A stretch of DNA of 64,000 nucleotides from Mangrovicoccus sp. HB161399 (GTDB lineage Bacteria; Pseudomonadota; Alphaproteobacteria; Rhodobacterales; Rhodobacteraceae): positions 62,001-126,000 of the forward strand of contig NZ_JAATVU010000004.1 of assembly GCF_013184745.1 (NCBI RefSeq), read 5' to 3'. Made by a program: the position numbers and the translations under genes. This document shows, in pieces, positions 25,408 through 33,990 of the stretch. The stretch's first letter is position 1. Each line of letters opens with the position of its first letter. The notes beneath the pieces are model-generated. The model saw nothing but the letters and a program-made list of their open reading frames with translations. It did not search any database and was not told where the DNA came from.

Positions 25408-27801
25408 CTACCGCGGCAGCAGCCGGGTGACGGCCGCTCCCGGCCCGCCGCTGCCGGGATCGAGCGCCATCGGCAGGTAGCGGCCCTCGCGCCAGAGCGC
25501 GGAGAGATCGCGGTAGTGGCGCGACAGAGGATGGCCGGACTGGCCGGTGGAGATCACGAAGACCGAGCTTTCCGGATCGCCGAGATCGATCGCCTCGCGA
25601 TAGACCGCGCCGTGCCGGTTCTGCAGCGGATCCGGGCCGCTGCCCCTGGTCAGTCCCCGCAGCAGGGTGTTGTCGCCGCCGCCCGAGGCGTGGCGCAGGT
25701 TCACGGCCCAGCCGAGCAGCGGCAGGCCGCCGAGGACGGGATGGTCATGGGTCGCCAGGTGGACGCCGCCCCAGCGCATCTCCGCCAGCGGGCCGCCCGG
25801 GTCGCGTGCGAGCGCGTCGAGCGTCCGGCCAAGGGACGCGGCGGCGGCATCGGCGCAGGTCTCGGGCCGGGACGTCGAGATGTCGTCGCACCAGGCCGCG
25901 GCGCCGCCGGTGCCGCGCAGCACGCGCTCCAGGAAGACCGGATTCGCATGTGTGAATTCCCCGGCCAGAGCCCCGAGCTCGTCCCCGGCCAGCGCCTGCT
26001 GGAACGCCCGCATCCAGGCGGCGAAAATCAGCGGCTCGGGACGGTCCGGCAGCATCGCGCCGTCCCAGGCCGACAGCAGCGCCATCGCCTCGGCCTGCGG
26101 GCCCTCCAGCGGTCCCAGCGTCCGGGCGAGCAGCGGGACCAGCACCTGCGCCGGGACGCTGACTGCGTCGCCCTGCGCCGCCGCGAAGCTCGCCAGGTCG
26201 TGCCGCCCCCGCGCGGCCATCACGTCCTGCAGTCGCAGGATCCGCTGCGTGTCGCCCCAGTCGAAGGAGATGTGCCACGGAAACGGCCGGTCGACCGTCT
26301 TGTTGTTGGTGTTGCCGAGAATGCCGCTTTCGGGATCGGCGAAGCGCGGGTTGCGCGCATAGTCCAGCATCCCGTCCCAGCGGTTCTCTTCCACCCAGCC
26401 CGGCGCGGGCATCCGGCCCAGCGTGGCATGGCCCGGCCGCCGCTTCGGCACCCGCCCGACCAGCTGCAGCGCGATGCCGGAGCCATCGGCCAGCATCAGG
26501 TTCTGGGCCGGGGCGACGAAGCCTTCCATCGCTCCGATCGCTTCCGCGGCCGATCCCGCCTGCATCAGCCGGTGGACCGCGGTCATCGATGTGTCGGACG
26601 GATCGTAGAGGGTCCTGGCGATCACCGCGACATGGCCCGCGGGCGTGACCGCGGCGAGATCGTGGTAGCGGCCGGGAATGACCGGGCCGTTCGGCGACCA
26701 TTGCAGCTCCAGCTGCACCGGATCGCCGCCGCGGACCTGCACCATCTCCGTCCGGATCCGCAGCGGGACATGGCCGGTCCCGGACAGCACCTCGCGCGGG
26801 TTTTCCGGGTTGAGCCTCTCGATGAAGACGTCCTGGTCGTCGGCATTGGCCGCGGTAAGCCCCCAGGCGAGCCGGGCGTTGCGCCCGGAAAGGATCACCG
26901 GCAGCCCCGGGATGGTCGCGCCGATCGCCGGTCCCGCCGCCAGCTGCAGCCTCGCGAGATAGAAGACCGAGGGCGCGGTGAAATCCAGGTGCGGGTCGTT
27001 GGCCAGCAGTGGCATGCCGCTGGCCGACCGTCCGGGTCCCGCCGCCCAGGCATTCGATGAGGCCGAAAGCGACAGGCTCGGCACCGGCAGGGCGGCGCGG
27101 CTGCCGGGCCCGGGCAGGCCGGGGAAGAGATCGGAATGTCGCGGCATCCGCGCGATCCCTCCGGCAGGATCGTCGGGCAGGATGTCCGCGAGCCGCTCCG
27201 GCGGCACCGCCCCGGAGACGCGGGCGCGCAGCACCTCGCGGTCGACATGCGAGGCCAGCTGCAGCGCCAGCAGCTTCATGACCGCCAGCGAATCCGCCGG
27301 GCGCCAGGGCGCGATCTCCGCCGGGAAAAGCAGGAATTCCGGCGCAGCCCCGCCCCAGTCCGGCACCTCTGCGAGGCGAGCGTTGATCCCGGCGGAATAG
27401 GCGTCCAGCGCGCGGCGGGTGTAGGGAGACTGCACGGCCACCGAGCTCTCGGCGGCGCCGTAGAGGCCGAAGCGGCGCAGCAGCTCGTCCGCGTCCAGCG
27501 TCGCCGGGCCCAGCAGTTCCGAAAGGCGCCCCTGCGCGGTGCGGCCGAACAACTCCATCTGCCAGAACCGGTCCTGGGCATGGGCATAGCCGAGCCCGAA
27601 GAAGACATCCGCGTCGCTTTCCCCGAAGATGTGCGGTACGGCCGCCGGGGTCCGGCGGATCTCCACCGGTGCCGCGAGCCCGGCCACCTGCAGCTCGGCG
27701 CCGTAATCGGGCAGCGAGCGCTGCAGCAGCACCCAAGCGGCGGCGCCTGCCAAGCCCGCGGCCGCAGCCAGAAGGGCGAGTGCCGTGGCGGCCCTGCGCA
27801 T
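25408..27801 (-). CDS. Penicillin acylase-family Ntn amidase, exported
   Basis: A 797-aa precursor of the penicillin/cephalosporin acylase family. A membrane-type signal (about residues 5-25) begins the protein. The order is alpha chain, short spacer, then the autocatalytic nucleophile Ser249 in SSNAW; later the conserved GNTNNK and HISFDWGDTQRI segments and the Asn in GLTAANADDQD are present. It would be exported, self-cleaved into two chains, and hydrolyse an amide such as an N-acyl amino acid or N-acyl homoserine lactone. Substrate unknown. Neighbouring amino-acid oxidases fit amide catabolism. Start 27801 chosen at MRRAATALALL. Confidence 0.92.
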   Translation of the reverse strand: MRRAATALALLAAAAGLAGAAAWVLLQRSLPDYGAELQVAGLAAPVEIRRTPAAVPHIFGESDADVFFGLGYAHAQDRFWQMELFGRTAQGRLSELLGPATLDADELLRRFGLYGAAESSVAVQSPYTRRALDAYSAGINARLAEVPDWGGAAPEFLLFPAEIAPWRPADSLAVMKLLALQLASHVDREVLRARVSGAVPPERLADILPDDPAGGIARMPRHSDLFPGLPGPGSRAALPVPSLSLSASSNAWAAGPGRSASGMPLLANDPHLDFTAPSVFYLARLQLAAGPAIGATIPGLPVILSGRNARLAWGLTAANADDQDVFIERLNPENPREVLSGTGHVPLRIRTEMVQVRGGDPVQLELQWSPNGPVIPGRYHDLAAVTPAGHVAVIARTLYDPSDTSMTAVHRLMQAGSAAEAIGAMEGFVAPAQNLMLADGSGIALQLVGRVPKRRPGHATLGRMPAPGWVEENRWDGMLDYARNPRFADPESGILGNTNNKTVDRPFPWHISFDWGDTQRILRLQDVMAARGRHDLASFAAAQGDAVSVPAQVLVPLLARTLGPLEGPQAEAMALLSAWDGAMLPDRPEPLIFAAWMRAFQQALAGDELGALAGEFTHANPVFLERVLRGTGGAAAWCDDISTSRPETCADAAAASLGRTLDALARDPGGPLAEMRWGGVHLATHDHPVLGGLPLLGWAVNLRHASGGGDNTLLRGLTRGSGPDPLQNRHGAVYREAIDLGDPESSVFVISTGQSGHPLSRHYRDLSALWREGRYLPMALDPGSGGPGAAVTRLLPR

Positions 27802-28148
27802 GACGTCCTCCTTTCCCGGCCCTCCATGCGTCCCGGCCGGGATCTCCGGTCCCAGCCTCCCATGCCGCCGCGCGGCTGCACCTTGACCGGAATCAAGGCG
27901 GGCCATCTTCAGGATCGCCGCGGCTGGGGCGCGCGGCACTTCCGTGGCAAGAAAAAAGCTTCAATCCGGCCGCATCTGGGCGAAAAGTGTCCAAAATTTA
28001 ACCAATGAATCGTGGACATGGCGAAATCTGGGGCCTAGCGTCGAAACATATTGCCACGGGCCGCTGGGTCCGGGCCCGGTGATTTTTTAGCGATGGCAGC
28101 TCAGTTGGCCTTGGGGAGTCCTCCCCGTTCCTTTTCGCGGAGTCGCAT
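27802..28148. promoter_or_regulatory. Divergent promoter region between acylase and quinoprotein operon
   Basis: 347 bp. It contains an FNR-like palindrome (separate entry), an A/T-rich stretch at about 27945-28005, and a wide inverted repeat TGTCC (27988-27992) / GGACA (28014-28018). No confident -35/-10 pair was identified. It should hold the promoters for both flanking transcription units. Confidence 0.5.
27883..27896. promoter_or_regulatory. FNR/Dnr-like box
   Basis: TTGACCGGAATCAA matches the TTGAT-N4-ATCAA consensus at 9 of 10 defined bases and is embedded in the perfect inverted repeat CCTTGA-N6-TCAAGG (27881-27898). Its centre is about 88 bases upstream of the acylase start codon and 260 bases upstream of the cytochrome-like gene. 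An oxygen- or NO-responsive CRP/FNR protein could act here; this is inferred from the motif alone. Confidence 0.4.
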
Positions 28149-29525
28149 ATGACCTCCCTCCAGATTGTCCGGAACCCCCGTTTGCGGCGGGCACTTGCCG
28201 CCGCCTGCATCATCGCCCTGCCTGCGGCCCCGGTCCTGGCGCAGGATGAAGGCTGCGCCATCCCGCCGGACTGGATCAGCCAGGGCATCCCCGACCCCAC
28301 CATCCTGGCGAAGGGCGATTTCACCAAGAGCTTCTGCCAGTTCCACACCTGGGCGTGGAATGCCTTCCTGTGGTCGATGGAGGAGGTGGACGGCGCGCTG
28401 CGCTTCGAAGGCTTCCCCACCCAGGACCAGACCATCGGCGGCTCCTATTCCGGCGCGGGTGCCCCCGGCACGCCGGTGCTGAAGCTCAGGGTGGGAAAGG
28501 AGGACCACGCCATCGACTCGATCGCCCAGGCGGGGACGGACGGCTTCCTCGTCGCGCAGAACCACAGGGCGATCTATTTCAGCCAGTACGTCAATCCGCA
28601 GATGTATGACGAGATCCTCGCCAAGGACTGGAACACCGCGGCGGGGCTGGAAGCCGCGACCAGCGCCGATCCCAGCCCGCTCTTTACCATCGGCGACATC
28701 GAGTACAAGGCGGCCTGGGCGGTCGTGGATGACGGCTTCTCCGTCCCCGGCGCCTATGTCCGCAAGGCGCAGATCCCGCTGCTGGCAACGTTCGAACATG
28801 TCGGCAAGCAGGTGATCGGCGTGCCGCCCGACCCGACCTATGCCGAGGCGCAGGTGGCGCTGGTCGCGCTGCATGTCGTCGGCTGGGTCAACGGCCATGC
28901 CGAGGCGATCTGGGCCAGCTTCTCGCCTTCGGGCCTCGCGCCGGTCGTGCCGCAGGACGGGTCGGTCAAGCCCGGAGACCCGGTCTCGGCCGGCTCGACG
29001 CCCTTCTATGCGGGCGGCACGACGCTGGCGGACTGCAACCAGGCGCAGATCCCGGTCCAGAAGCTCGATGCCGCGACCCAGAAGCTCGCCCTGGCCACCC
29101 AGGTCTGCCAGATCTACGCCCAGGGCTCGCTGGAGGCCGGCTCGCCGCCTGCGCCGGACGACAATGCCGAGGCGATCCTGCAGATCAACGCCTCGGCCGC
29201 CGCCACGCTGCCTTCGGACAATCCCGCCAAGGGCTACGAGGAGGTCGGCGCGGTCTGGTCGGTCAAGGACGACGCCTCGGACCCGTCGAAGGGCAAGGTG
29301 AACACCACCTTCCAGGACGCGCTGATCGGCTCGACGCTGCTGTCGAACCCGGTGGTGGAGACCTTCACCCAGACCAGCGCGTCGCAGGACAACTGCTTCT
29401 CGTGCCACAACACGATCCAGTACCAGCCCTCGGACCCGGCGATCACGCCGCTCGATCCGTCGATCCTGAATCTCAGCCACTTCCTGATGCAGATCTACGA
29501 AAAGACCTTCACCGCCGCCAAGTGA
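28149..29525 (+). CDS. Exported protein with single C-terminal heme c motif, partner of LodA-like oxidase
   Basis: A 458-aa protein with a clear Sec signal peptide (cleavage after PVLAQ, near residue 32). One heme c attachment site, CFSCH (residues 416-420), lies near the C-terminus, so the mature protein is probably a periplasmic monoheme cytochrome. The rest, including FHTWAWNAFLWSMEEVDG and ALHVVGWVNGHAEAIWASF, does not belong to a cytochrome class I recognise. It is the first gene of an operon with a LodA-like quinoprotein and its LodB-like flavoprotein, 60 bases upstream of the former. Electron acceptor for the oxidase is an attractive but unproven role. Confidence 0.75.
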   Translation: MTSLQIVRNPRLRRALAAACIIALPAAPVLAQDEGCAIPPDWISQGIPDPTILAKGDFTKSFCQFHTWAWNAFLWSMEEVDGALRFEGFPTQDQTIGGSYSGAGAPGTPVLKLRVGKEDHAIDSIAQAGTDGFLVAQNHRAIYFSQYVNPQMYDEILAKDWNTAAGLEAATSADPSPLFTIGDIEYKAAWAVVDDGFSVPGAYVRKAQIPLLATFEHVGKQVIGVPPDPTYAEAQVALVALHVVGWVNGHAEAIWASFSPSGLAPVVPQDGSVKPGDPVSAGSTPFYAGGTTLADCNQAQIPVQKLDAATQKLALATQVCQIYAQGSLEAGSPPAPDDNAEAILQINASAAATLPSDNPAKGYEEVGAVWSVKDDASDPSKGKVNTTFQDALIGSTLLSNPVVETFTQTSASQDNCFSCHNTIQYQPSDPAITPLDPSILNLSHFLMQIYEKTFTAAK

Positions 29526-29585
29526 GCGGCGCAGCGGGCGCGGCCGCGCGGGCGGCGCCCCGACCGGATTTCGGGAGTTTCCCCA

Positions 29586-31820
29586 ATGGCCACCACGCTT
29601 CGCATCCATCCGTCCATCGGCGTGTCCCGCGTCGGCAATTCCCCGGACTTCATCCTGTCGCCCGAGACTTCGGCCGGGATGCCCGGGCCGGACAGCCCGA
29701 TCTCGGGCGGGCTGCCGATCCGGCCCGGCACCGAAGCCGATCCGATCTCCGACGCCGACCTGCGCGACGCGCAGGGCGCGCTGAAGCCTCATGCCCAGAG
29801 GTTCCGCATCTTCGCCTATGATCCGCCGCCTGACGGCACCTATCCCTACAAGGGCAATGTGACCGAGGTGACGGTCGGCAGCCAGGTCGACGGCAAGACC
29901 GTGGAAAGCATCGCCTGGATGGTCCACATGGCCAACAAGAAGGCGAACAACTGGATCATCCCCGAGAACCCCGCCGAGGACCAGTCGTCCAACCCGGACG
30001 CGAATTTCGGCGTCGGCGGCATGGCGCACTACTTCAACGGCGCCACGCCGAACGTGCGCAACGGCAATTTCGGCAAGGATGCCGATCCGATGGCAGGCGG
30101 CGGCGACGGGCTGCCCCCGGACCAGGTCGACCTGTCCGATCCGATGCGGCTCAAATCTCTGGTCCTGGATGCCGGGCCGAAGGTGATCTGCACCAGCCAG
30201 GGCGCCGGGACGCGCGCGGGCTTCGACGCCGCCACGCCCTGCCGCTATCTCGACGGCACGGGCACGGTGCAGGATGTCTCCTACCCGGTGCAGTTCCCCG
30301 CGCAGGCCTTTTCCGGACTCTACCAGCCGGCCGGGCCGTCGCTGGGCAGCATGGGCGGGATGGAGACCGACGCGCAGGGCCGCCTGCTGGTGATCGGGTC
30401 GCCGGGCTATGCCGCGGGCTGGATGCAGAACGAGAACAACCCCGGCGGCGCGGTGCCCCCCGGCACCCCGGCCGAGCCCTTCCCGCTCGACAGCGACATC
30501 GACAACAACGGCTGGTTCGACGATGCGGGCGACGGGCCGGTGCAGGCGGCGCTGACCTTCGGGGACGGCAGCACGCGGCTGATCGAGGTGCCCGCCTGGT
30601 GCATCTGTGCCGACCCGGCCTATGCCCCGCAGGTCCGCAATGTCGTCAACATCTGGGACGAGGTCTACAACGCCTGGCTGCGCGCGCCCGAGCTGGCGCT
30701 CGACACCGGCATCTACGACCCCGCCAAGGGCAGCTACGAGCAAAGCTATGTCGTGCCCTTCACCGAGGGCGTCTGGACCATGTTCCGCGCTGCGCATCTG
30801 CAGATGTTCACCACCGACCTGAACCAGAAGGGCATCGGCGTGCACCAGCGGCTGAGCAATGTGACCGCCGCCGACGAGCCGTCGAAATTCCTCAACATCA
30901 AGAGCTTCATCCGCAATCCCAGCGCCGCGCCGGGCAGCGGCAACGAGCTGCAGACCGGCGCGCCGCTGATGCCGCTGGCGCTCGGCGATACCGGCGCGTC
31001 CTTCCTGACGGTGACCGAGACCCAGTATTTCTTCCTCGAACAGTGGTTCGCGGGCACCTATGACGACGCCGCCGAGAGCCTGACCGAGGGCGAAAAGCTC
31101 GACAAGGTGACGCTGACCAACCTGCTCGGCGGGCGGTTCAGCCCGGGGATCGACCTGACCTTCATCGTCCGCGACCCCTATCTCTACGACCAGTCCTGGA
31201 CCGATGCCGATACCGGCCCGTTCCGGATCGGCGCGCGCAAGCTCGACTACGGGACCGCCGCGTCCGGGACGCCTTTCCTCACCGTGGGCTACACCCCCAA
31301 CCGGACCGTGCAGAACCCGGTGGAGCCGGGCGACCTCTGCAAGTTCATGGCCCTGCCCTGGCACACGGACTACAATTCCTGCGCCACCCATTCGCCCAGC
31401 CCGAACCCGCAGAAGCCAGTGCCCAACACCACGCTGTTCTGGTCCTGGCCCGCGCAGCGGCCGGTCTCGGTCTACACCTATGACGACTACGTCGCGAACG
31501 GGAACGCCTTCTTCGGCGAGCAGCATTTCTCGGTGCGCGGCACCGGCACCCAGGTGGAAAGCGGCGACACGCTGGAAGGCAGCGCGGCGACCGAGAATGT
31601 CGGCCGCTACCAGGTGCGGCTCGACATGCTGTCGAACTGGTTCAACATCGGCGTCGTGATGCAGGGGCCCGCCATCGCCGGATTCGAGGGCAAGAACGAC
31701 GACCTGTTCCTGGAGGTGCAGAGCCTCCTGGCCGGGCCGTCGGACTGGTCGCAGCCCTGGCCGATCCTGACCACCGACAAGGTCTATCCCGACACCGCCA
31801 AGCCTGCCGATGACAGCTGA
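29586..31820 (+). CDS. LodA/GoxA-family quinoprotein amino-acid oxidase (CTQ-type)
   Basis: A 744-aa protein with the LodA-family N-terminus LRIHPSIGVSRVGNSPDF and the GMAHYFNG and GRLLVIGSPG segments. Members oxidise the amino group of lysine, glycine or other amino acids using a cysteine tryptophylquinone made from their own Cys and Trp. The DxxxC pattern of the cofactor site is seen as Asp595-Cys599 in PWHTDYNSC; the Trp partner is probably in FWSWPAQRP (Trp619 or Trp621), but I cannot fix which. No Sec signal, as in known LodA. Products would be an aldehyde or keto acid, ammonia and, if oxygen is used, H2O2, which makes some members antimicrobial. Its stop overlaps the lodB-like start by 11 bases. 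Confidence 0.87.
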   Translation: MATTLRIHPSIGVSRVGNSPDFILSPETSAGMPGPDSPISGGLPIRPGTEADPISDADLRDAQGALKPHAQRFRIFAYDPPPDGTYPYKGNVTEVTVGSQVDGKTVESIAWMVHMANKKANNWIIPENPAEDQSSNPDANFGVGGMAHYFNGATPNVRNGNFGKDADPMAGGGDGLPPDQVDLSDPMRLKSLVLDAGPKVICTSQGAGTRAGFDAATPCRYLDGTGTVQDVSYPVQFPAQAFSGLYQPAGPSLGSMGGMETDAQGRLLVIGSPGYAAGWMQNENNPGGAVPPGTPAEPFPLDSDIDNNGWFDDAGDGPVQAALTFGDGSTRLIEVPAWCICADPAYAPQVRNVVNIWDEVYNAWLRAPELALDTGIYDPAKGSYEQSYVVPFTEGVWTMFRAAHLQMFTTDLNQKGIGVHQRLSNVTAADEPSKFLNIKSFIRNPSAAPGSGNELQTGAPLMPLALGDTGASFLTVTETQYFFLEQWFAGTYDDAAESLTEGEKLDKVTLTNLLGGRFSPGIDLTFIVRDPYLYDQSWTDADTGPFRIGARKLDYGTAASGTPFLTVGYTPNRTVQNPVEPGDLCKFMALPWHTDYNSCATHSPSPNPQKPVPNTTLFWSWPAQRPVSVYTYDDYVANGNAFFGEQHFSVRGTGTQVESGDTLEGSAATENVGRYQVRLDMLSNWFNIGVVMQGPAIAGFEGKNDDLFLEVQSLLAGPSDWSQPWPILTTDKVYPDTAKPADDS

Positions 31821-32895
31821 GCGCTGGCAGGCCGTCATCGTCGGCGGCGGCCCGGCCGGCAGTGCCGCCGCCCTGGCGCTGCTGGCCGGCGGCATGACCC
31901 GGGTGGCGATGGTCGAGCCGTCGGATTTCGCGGACTTCCGGATCGGCGAGTCGATCCCGCCCGACACCAACCTGCTGCTGCACCGGCTCGGCGTGCAGCA
32001 GGCCTTCGCCGCCCAGGGCCATCTGCCCTGTCTCGGCAGCCGCTCGCTCTGGGGCAGCAACCGGCTGGGGCACAACGATTTCCTGACCTCGCCGCATGGC
32101 CATGGCTGGCATCTCGACCGCAGGGCCTTCGACCGCATGCTGTTTGGCCGGGCGGTGGAGGCCGGGGCCGTTCCGGTGCGCGGCCGCTGCACCGCGGTCC
32201 GGGCATGCGGCGGCCGCATCGAGGCGGTCGAGGCCGCGGGGCAGCGCCTTGCCGCCGACGCCTATGTCGACGCGTCCGGGCGCAGCGCGGTGCTGGCCCG
32301 CGCCTGCGGCAGCGCGCGGCAGTCCGGCGGCCGGCTCGGCGTCTGCTGGGCGCGGTTCTGCTCCGATCCGGAGGCGCTCGGCCGCAGCACCTGGCTGGAG
32401 GCGGCGCCGCAGGGCTGGTGGTACGCTGCGGCAATCCCGGGCGGCGAGGCCGTGGCCGCGCTCGGCACCGATCCGCAGATCTCGAAATCGGCCGGTCTCG
32501 CCGGCCTGCGCGGCTGGGCCCATGCGCTTTCAGGCACCGCGCTGATCGCGCCCCGGCTGGCCCGCGCCGCGCTCGTTCCGGGCAGCTTCGCCATGGCCGC
32601 GGCCGGGTCCGCCCTGACCGATCCGCCCGCCGGACCGAACTGGGCGGCGGCAGGCGACGCGGCCTGCAGCTTCGATCCGCTCTCCTCGGCCGGGATCCAC
32701 AAGGCGCTGGCGTCGGGCATCTCCGCGGCCGAGGCGCTGCTCGACGGCGGCCCGCAGGCGCTGCTCCGCCATGCCGGACAGGTGCTGGCAGAGTATCGCG
32801 GCTACCTGGAGCAGCGCGCGGATCTCTACGCGCAGGAGCGCCGCTGGCCGGATTCGCCGTTCTGGCGCCGCCACGCGATGCCCGCCCCTGCCTGA
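31810..32895 (+). CDS. LodB-like FAD-dependent oxidoreductase for CTQ maturation
   Basis: A 361-aa flavoprotein of the geranylgeranyl reductase/tryptophan halogenase class. The FAD fold VIVGGGPAGSAAALALLAGG is at residues 8-27 and the second FAD motif GDAACSFDPLSSAGIHKAL near 275. In Marinomonas, LodB is needed to form the quinone cofactor of LodA and always sits directly downstream, as here. The 11-base overlap with the oxidase gene implies coupled translation. It is shorter than typical halogenases and lacks the halogenase Trp-rich motif, favouring the LodB role. Confidence 0.85.
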   Translation: MTAERWQAVIVGGGPAGSAAALALLAGGMTRVAMVEPSDFADFRIGESIPPDTNLLLHRLGVQQAFAAQGHLPCLGSRSLWGSNRLGHNDFLTSPHGHGWHLDRRAFDRMLFGRAVEAGAVPVRGRCTAVRACGGRIEAVEAAGQRLAADAYVDASGRSAVLARACGSARQSGGRLGVCWARFCSDPEALGRSTWLEAAPQGWWYAAAIPGGEAVAALGTDPQISKSAGLAGLRGWAHALSGTALIAPRLARAALVPGSFAMAAAGSALTDPPAGPNWAAAGDAACSFDPLSSAGIHKALASGISAAEALLDGGPQALLRHAGQVLAEYRGYLEQRADLYAQERRWPDSPFWRRHAMPAPA

Positions 32896-33126
32896 GCGCG
32901 GCCATCCCGGCGAAACCGGCCGCGGCCTCGTCCCGGCGGGCCATGCTCCGGGAGCCATGAGGCGCCGCCGCCCGGAGGTCATGGCTGGCCCGACCGCGGC
33001 CGGCCGGGAGTGGCGCGCAGCGGCAGCCGGGTCGGGCCTTCTTCGACCGCCGGGTCGGCCCCCTTGCAACCCGCCGGAACCCGCCCCAAGATGCCGCTCG
33101 CGCTGGTCAGAGGAGGCGACCGATCC

Positions 33127-33990
33127 ATGCCCGAATTGCCGCTGCTCCCCGAGCCCGGAGACCCCCGCCTGACGCGGCGGATCCGCGGCACCGACCAGAC
33201 CGGCGCCGGAACGGAAATCGCCGTGGTCGAGGAACGGCCGCTGACGATCTACCTCAATCGCCAGGAAATCGTCACCGCCATGACGATCGGCGACCATCCC
33301 GAATACCTGGCGCTCGGCTTCCTCAGGAACCAGGGCATGCTGCGTGCCGATGACGTGGTGACCGGCATCGACTACGACGGGGAGATCGAGACTGTCGTCG
33401 TGCGCACCGCGCGCGAGACCTCCTACGAGGAGAAGGTACAGAAGAAGACCCGCACCTCGGGCTGCGCCGTCGGCACCGTCTTCGGGGACATGATGGAGGG
33501 GCTCGAAGGGCTGGTCCTGCCTGCAGCGGAGCTGCGCACCAGCTGGCTCTATGCGCTGGCCAAGGAGATCAACACCACGCCGTCCCTCTACCTGGAGGCG
33601 GGCGCGATCCATGGCACGGTGCTCTGCCGCCAGGACCGGCCGCTGGTCTACATGGAGGATGTCGGGCGCCACAACGCGGTCGACAAGGTGGCGGGCTTCA
33701 TGTTCCGCCACGGGATCGGCGCGCAGGACAAGATCCTCTACACGACCGGGCGGCTGACGTCGGAAATGGTCATCAAGACCGCGCTGATGGGCATTCCGGT
33801 GCTGGCCTCGCGCTCGGGCTTCACCGCCTGGGGCGTCGAGATCGCCCGCCAGGTCGGACTGACGCTGATCGGCCGGCTGCGCGGCCAGCGCTTCGTCTGC
33901 CTCTCGGGCGAGGAGCGGCTGGTGCGCGACGCCGATCCGTCGGCCGTGGCAGAGGAAGACGGGCGCGCGCGCCGGAAGGCCGCGTCATGA
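33127..33990 (+). CDS. fdhD: Formate dehydrogenase accessory sulfurtransferase FdhD
   Basis: A 287-aa FdhD. The ATG at 33127 (MPELPLLPE) follows a GAGGAGG site, which decides it over the in-frame ATG 36 bases upstream. Family motifs are present: ERPLTIYLN near the start, the loop RTSGCAVGTVFGD, VYMEDVGRHNAVDK and LYTTGRLTSEMV. FdhD transfers sulfur from a cysteine desulfurase to the bis-MGD cofactor of formate dehydrogenase. Instead of the CxxC of the E. coli protein, the loop has one Cys. It opens a run of cofactor genes linked by 4-base overlaps, and the enzyme it serves is encoded downstream. Confidence 0.95.
   Translation: MPELPLLPEPGDPRLTRRIRGTDQTGAGTEIAVVEERPLTIYLNRQEIVTAMTIGDHPEYLALGFLRNQGMLRADDVVTGIDYDGEIETVVVRTARETSYEEKVQKKTRTSGCAVGTVFGDMMEGLEGLVLPAAELRTSWLYALAKEINTTPSLYLEAGAIHGTVLCRQDRPLVYMEDVGRHNAVDKVAGFMFRHGIGAQDKILYTTGRLTSEMVIKTALMGIPVLASRSGFTAWGVEIARQVGLTLIGRLRGQRFVCLSGEERLVRDADPSAVAEEDGRARRKAAS

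Noticed and set aside
28101-32219. Minus-strand open frame of 1372 codons opposite the quinoprotein operon
   Set aside because: Pure antisense shadow; the plus-strand genes have clear families, signal peptide and heme motif.
32897-32924. CGCGGCC/GGCCGCG hairpin after the lodB-like gene as terminator
   Set aside because: The stem is real but has no T-run and a 14-base loop, so termination cannot be supported.
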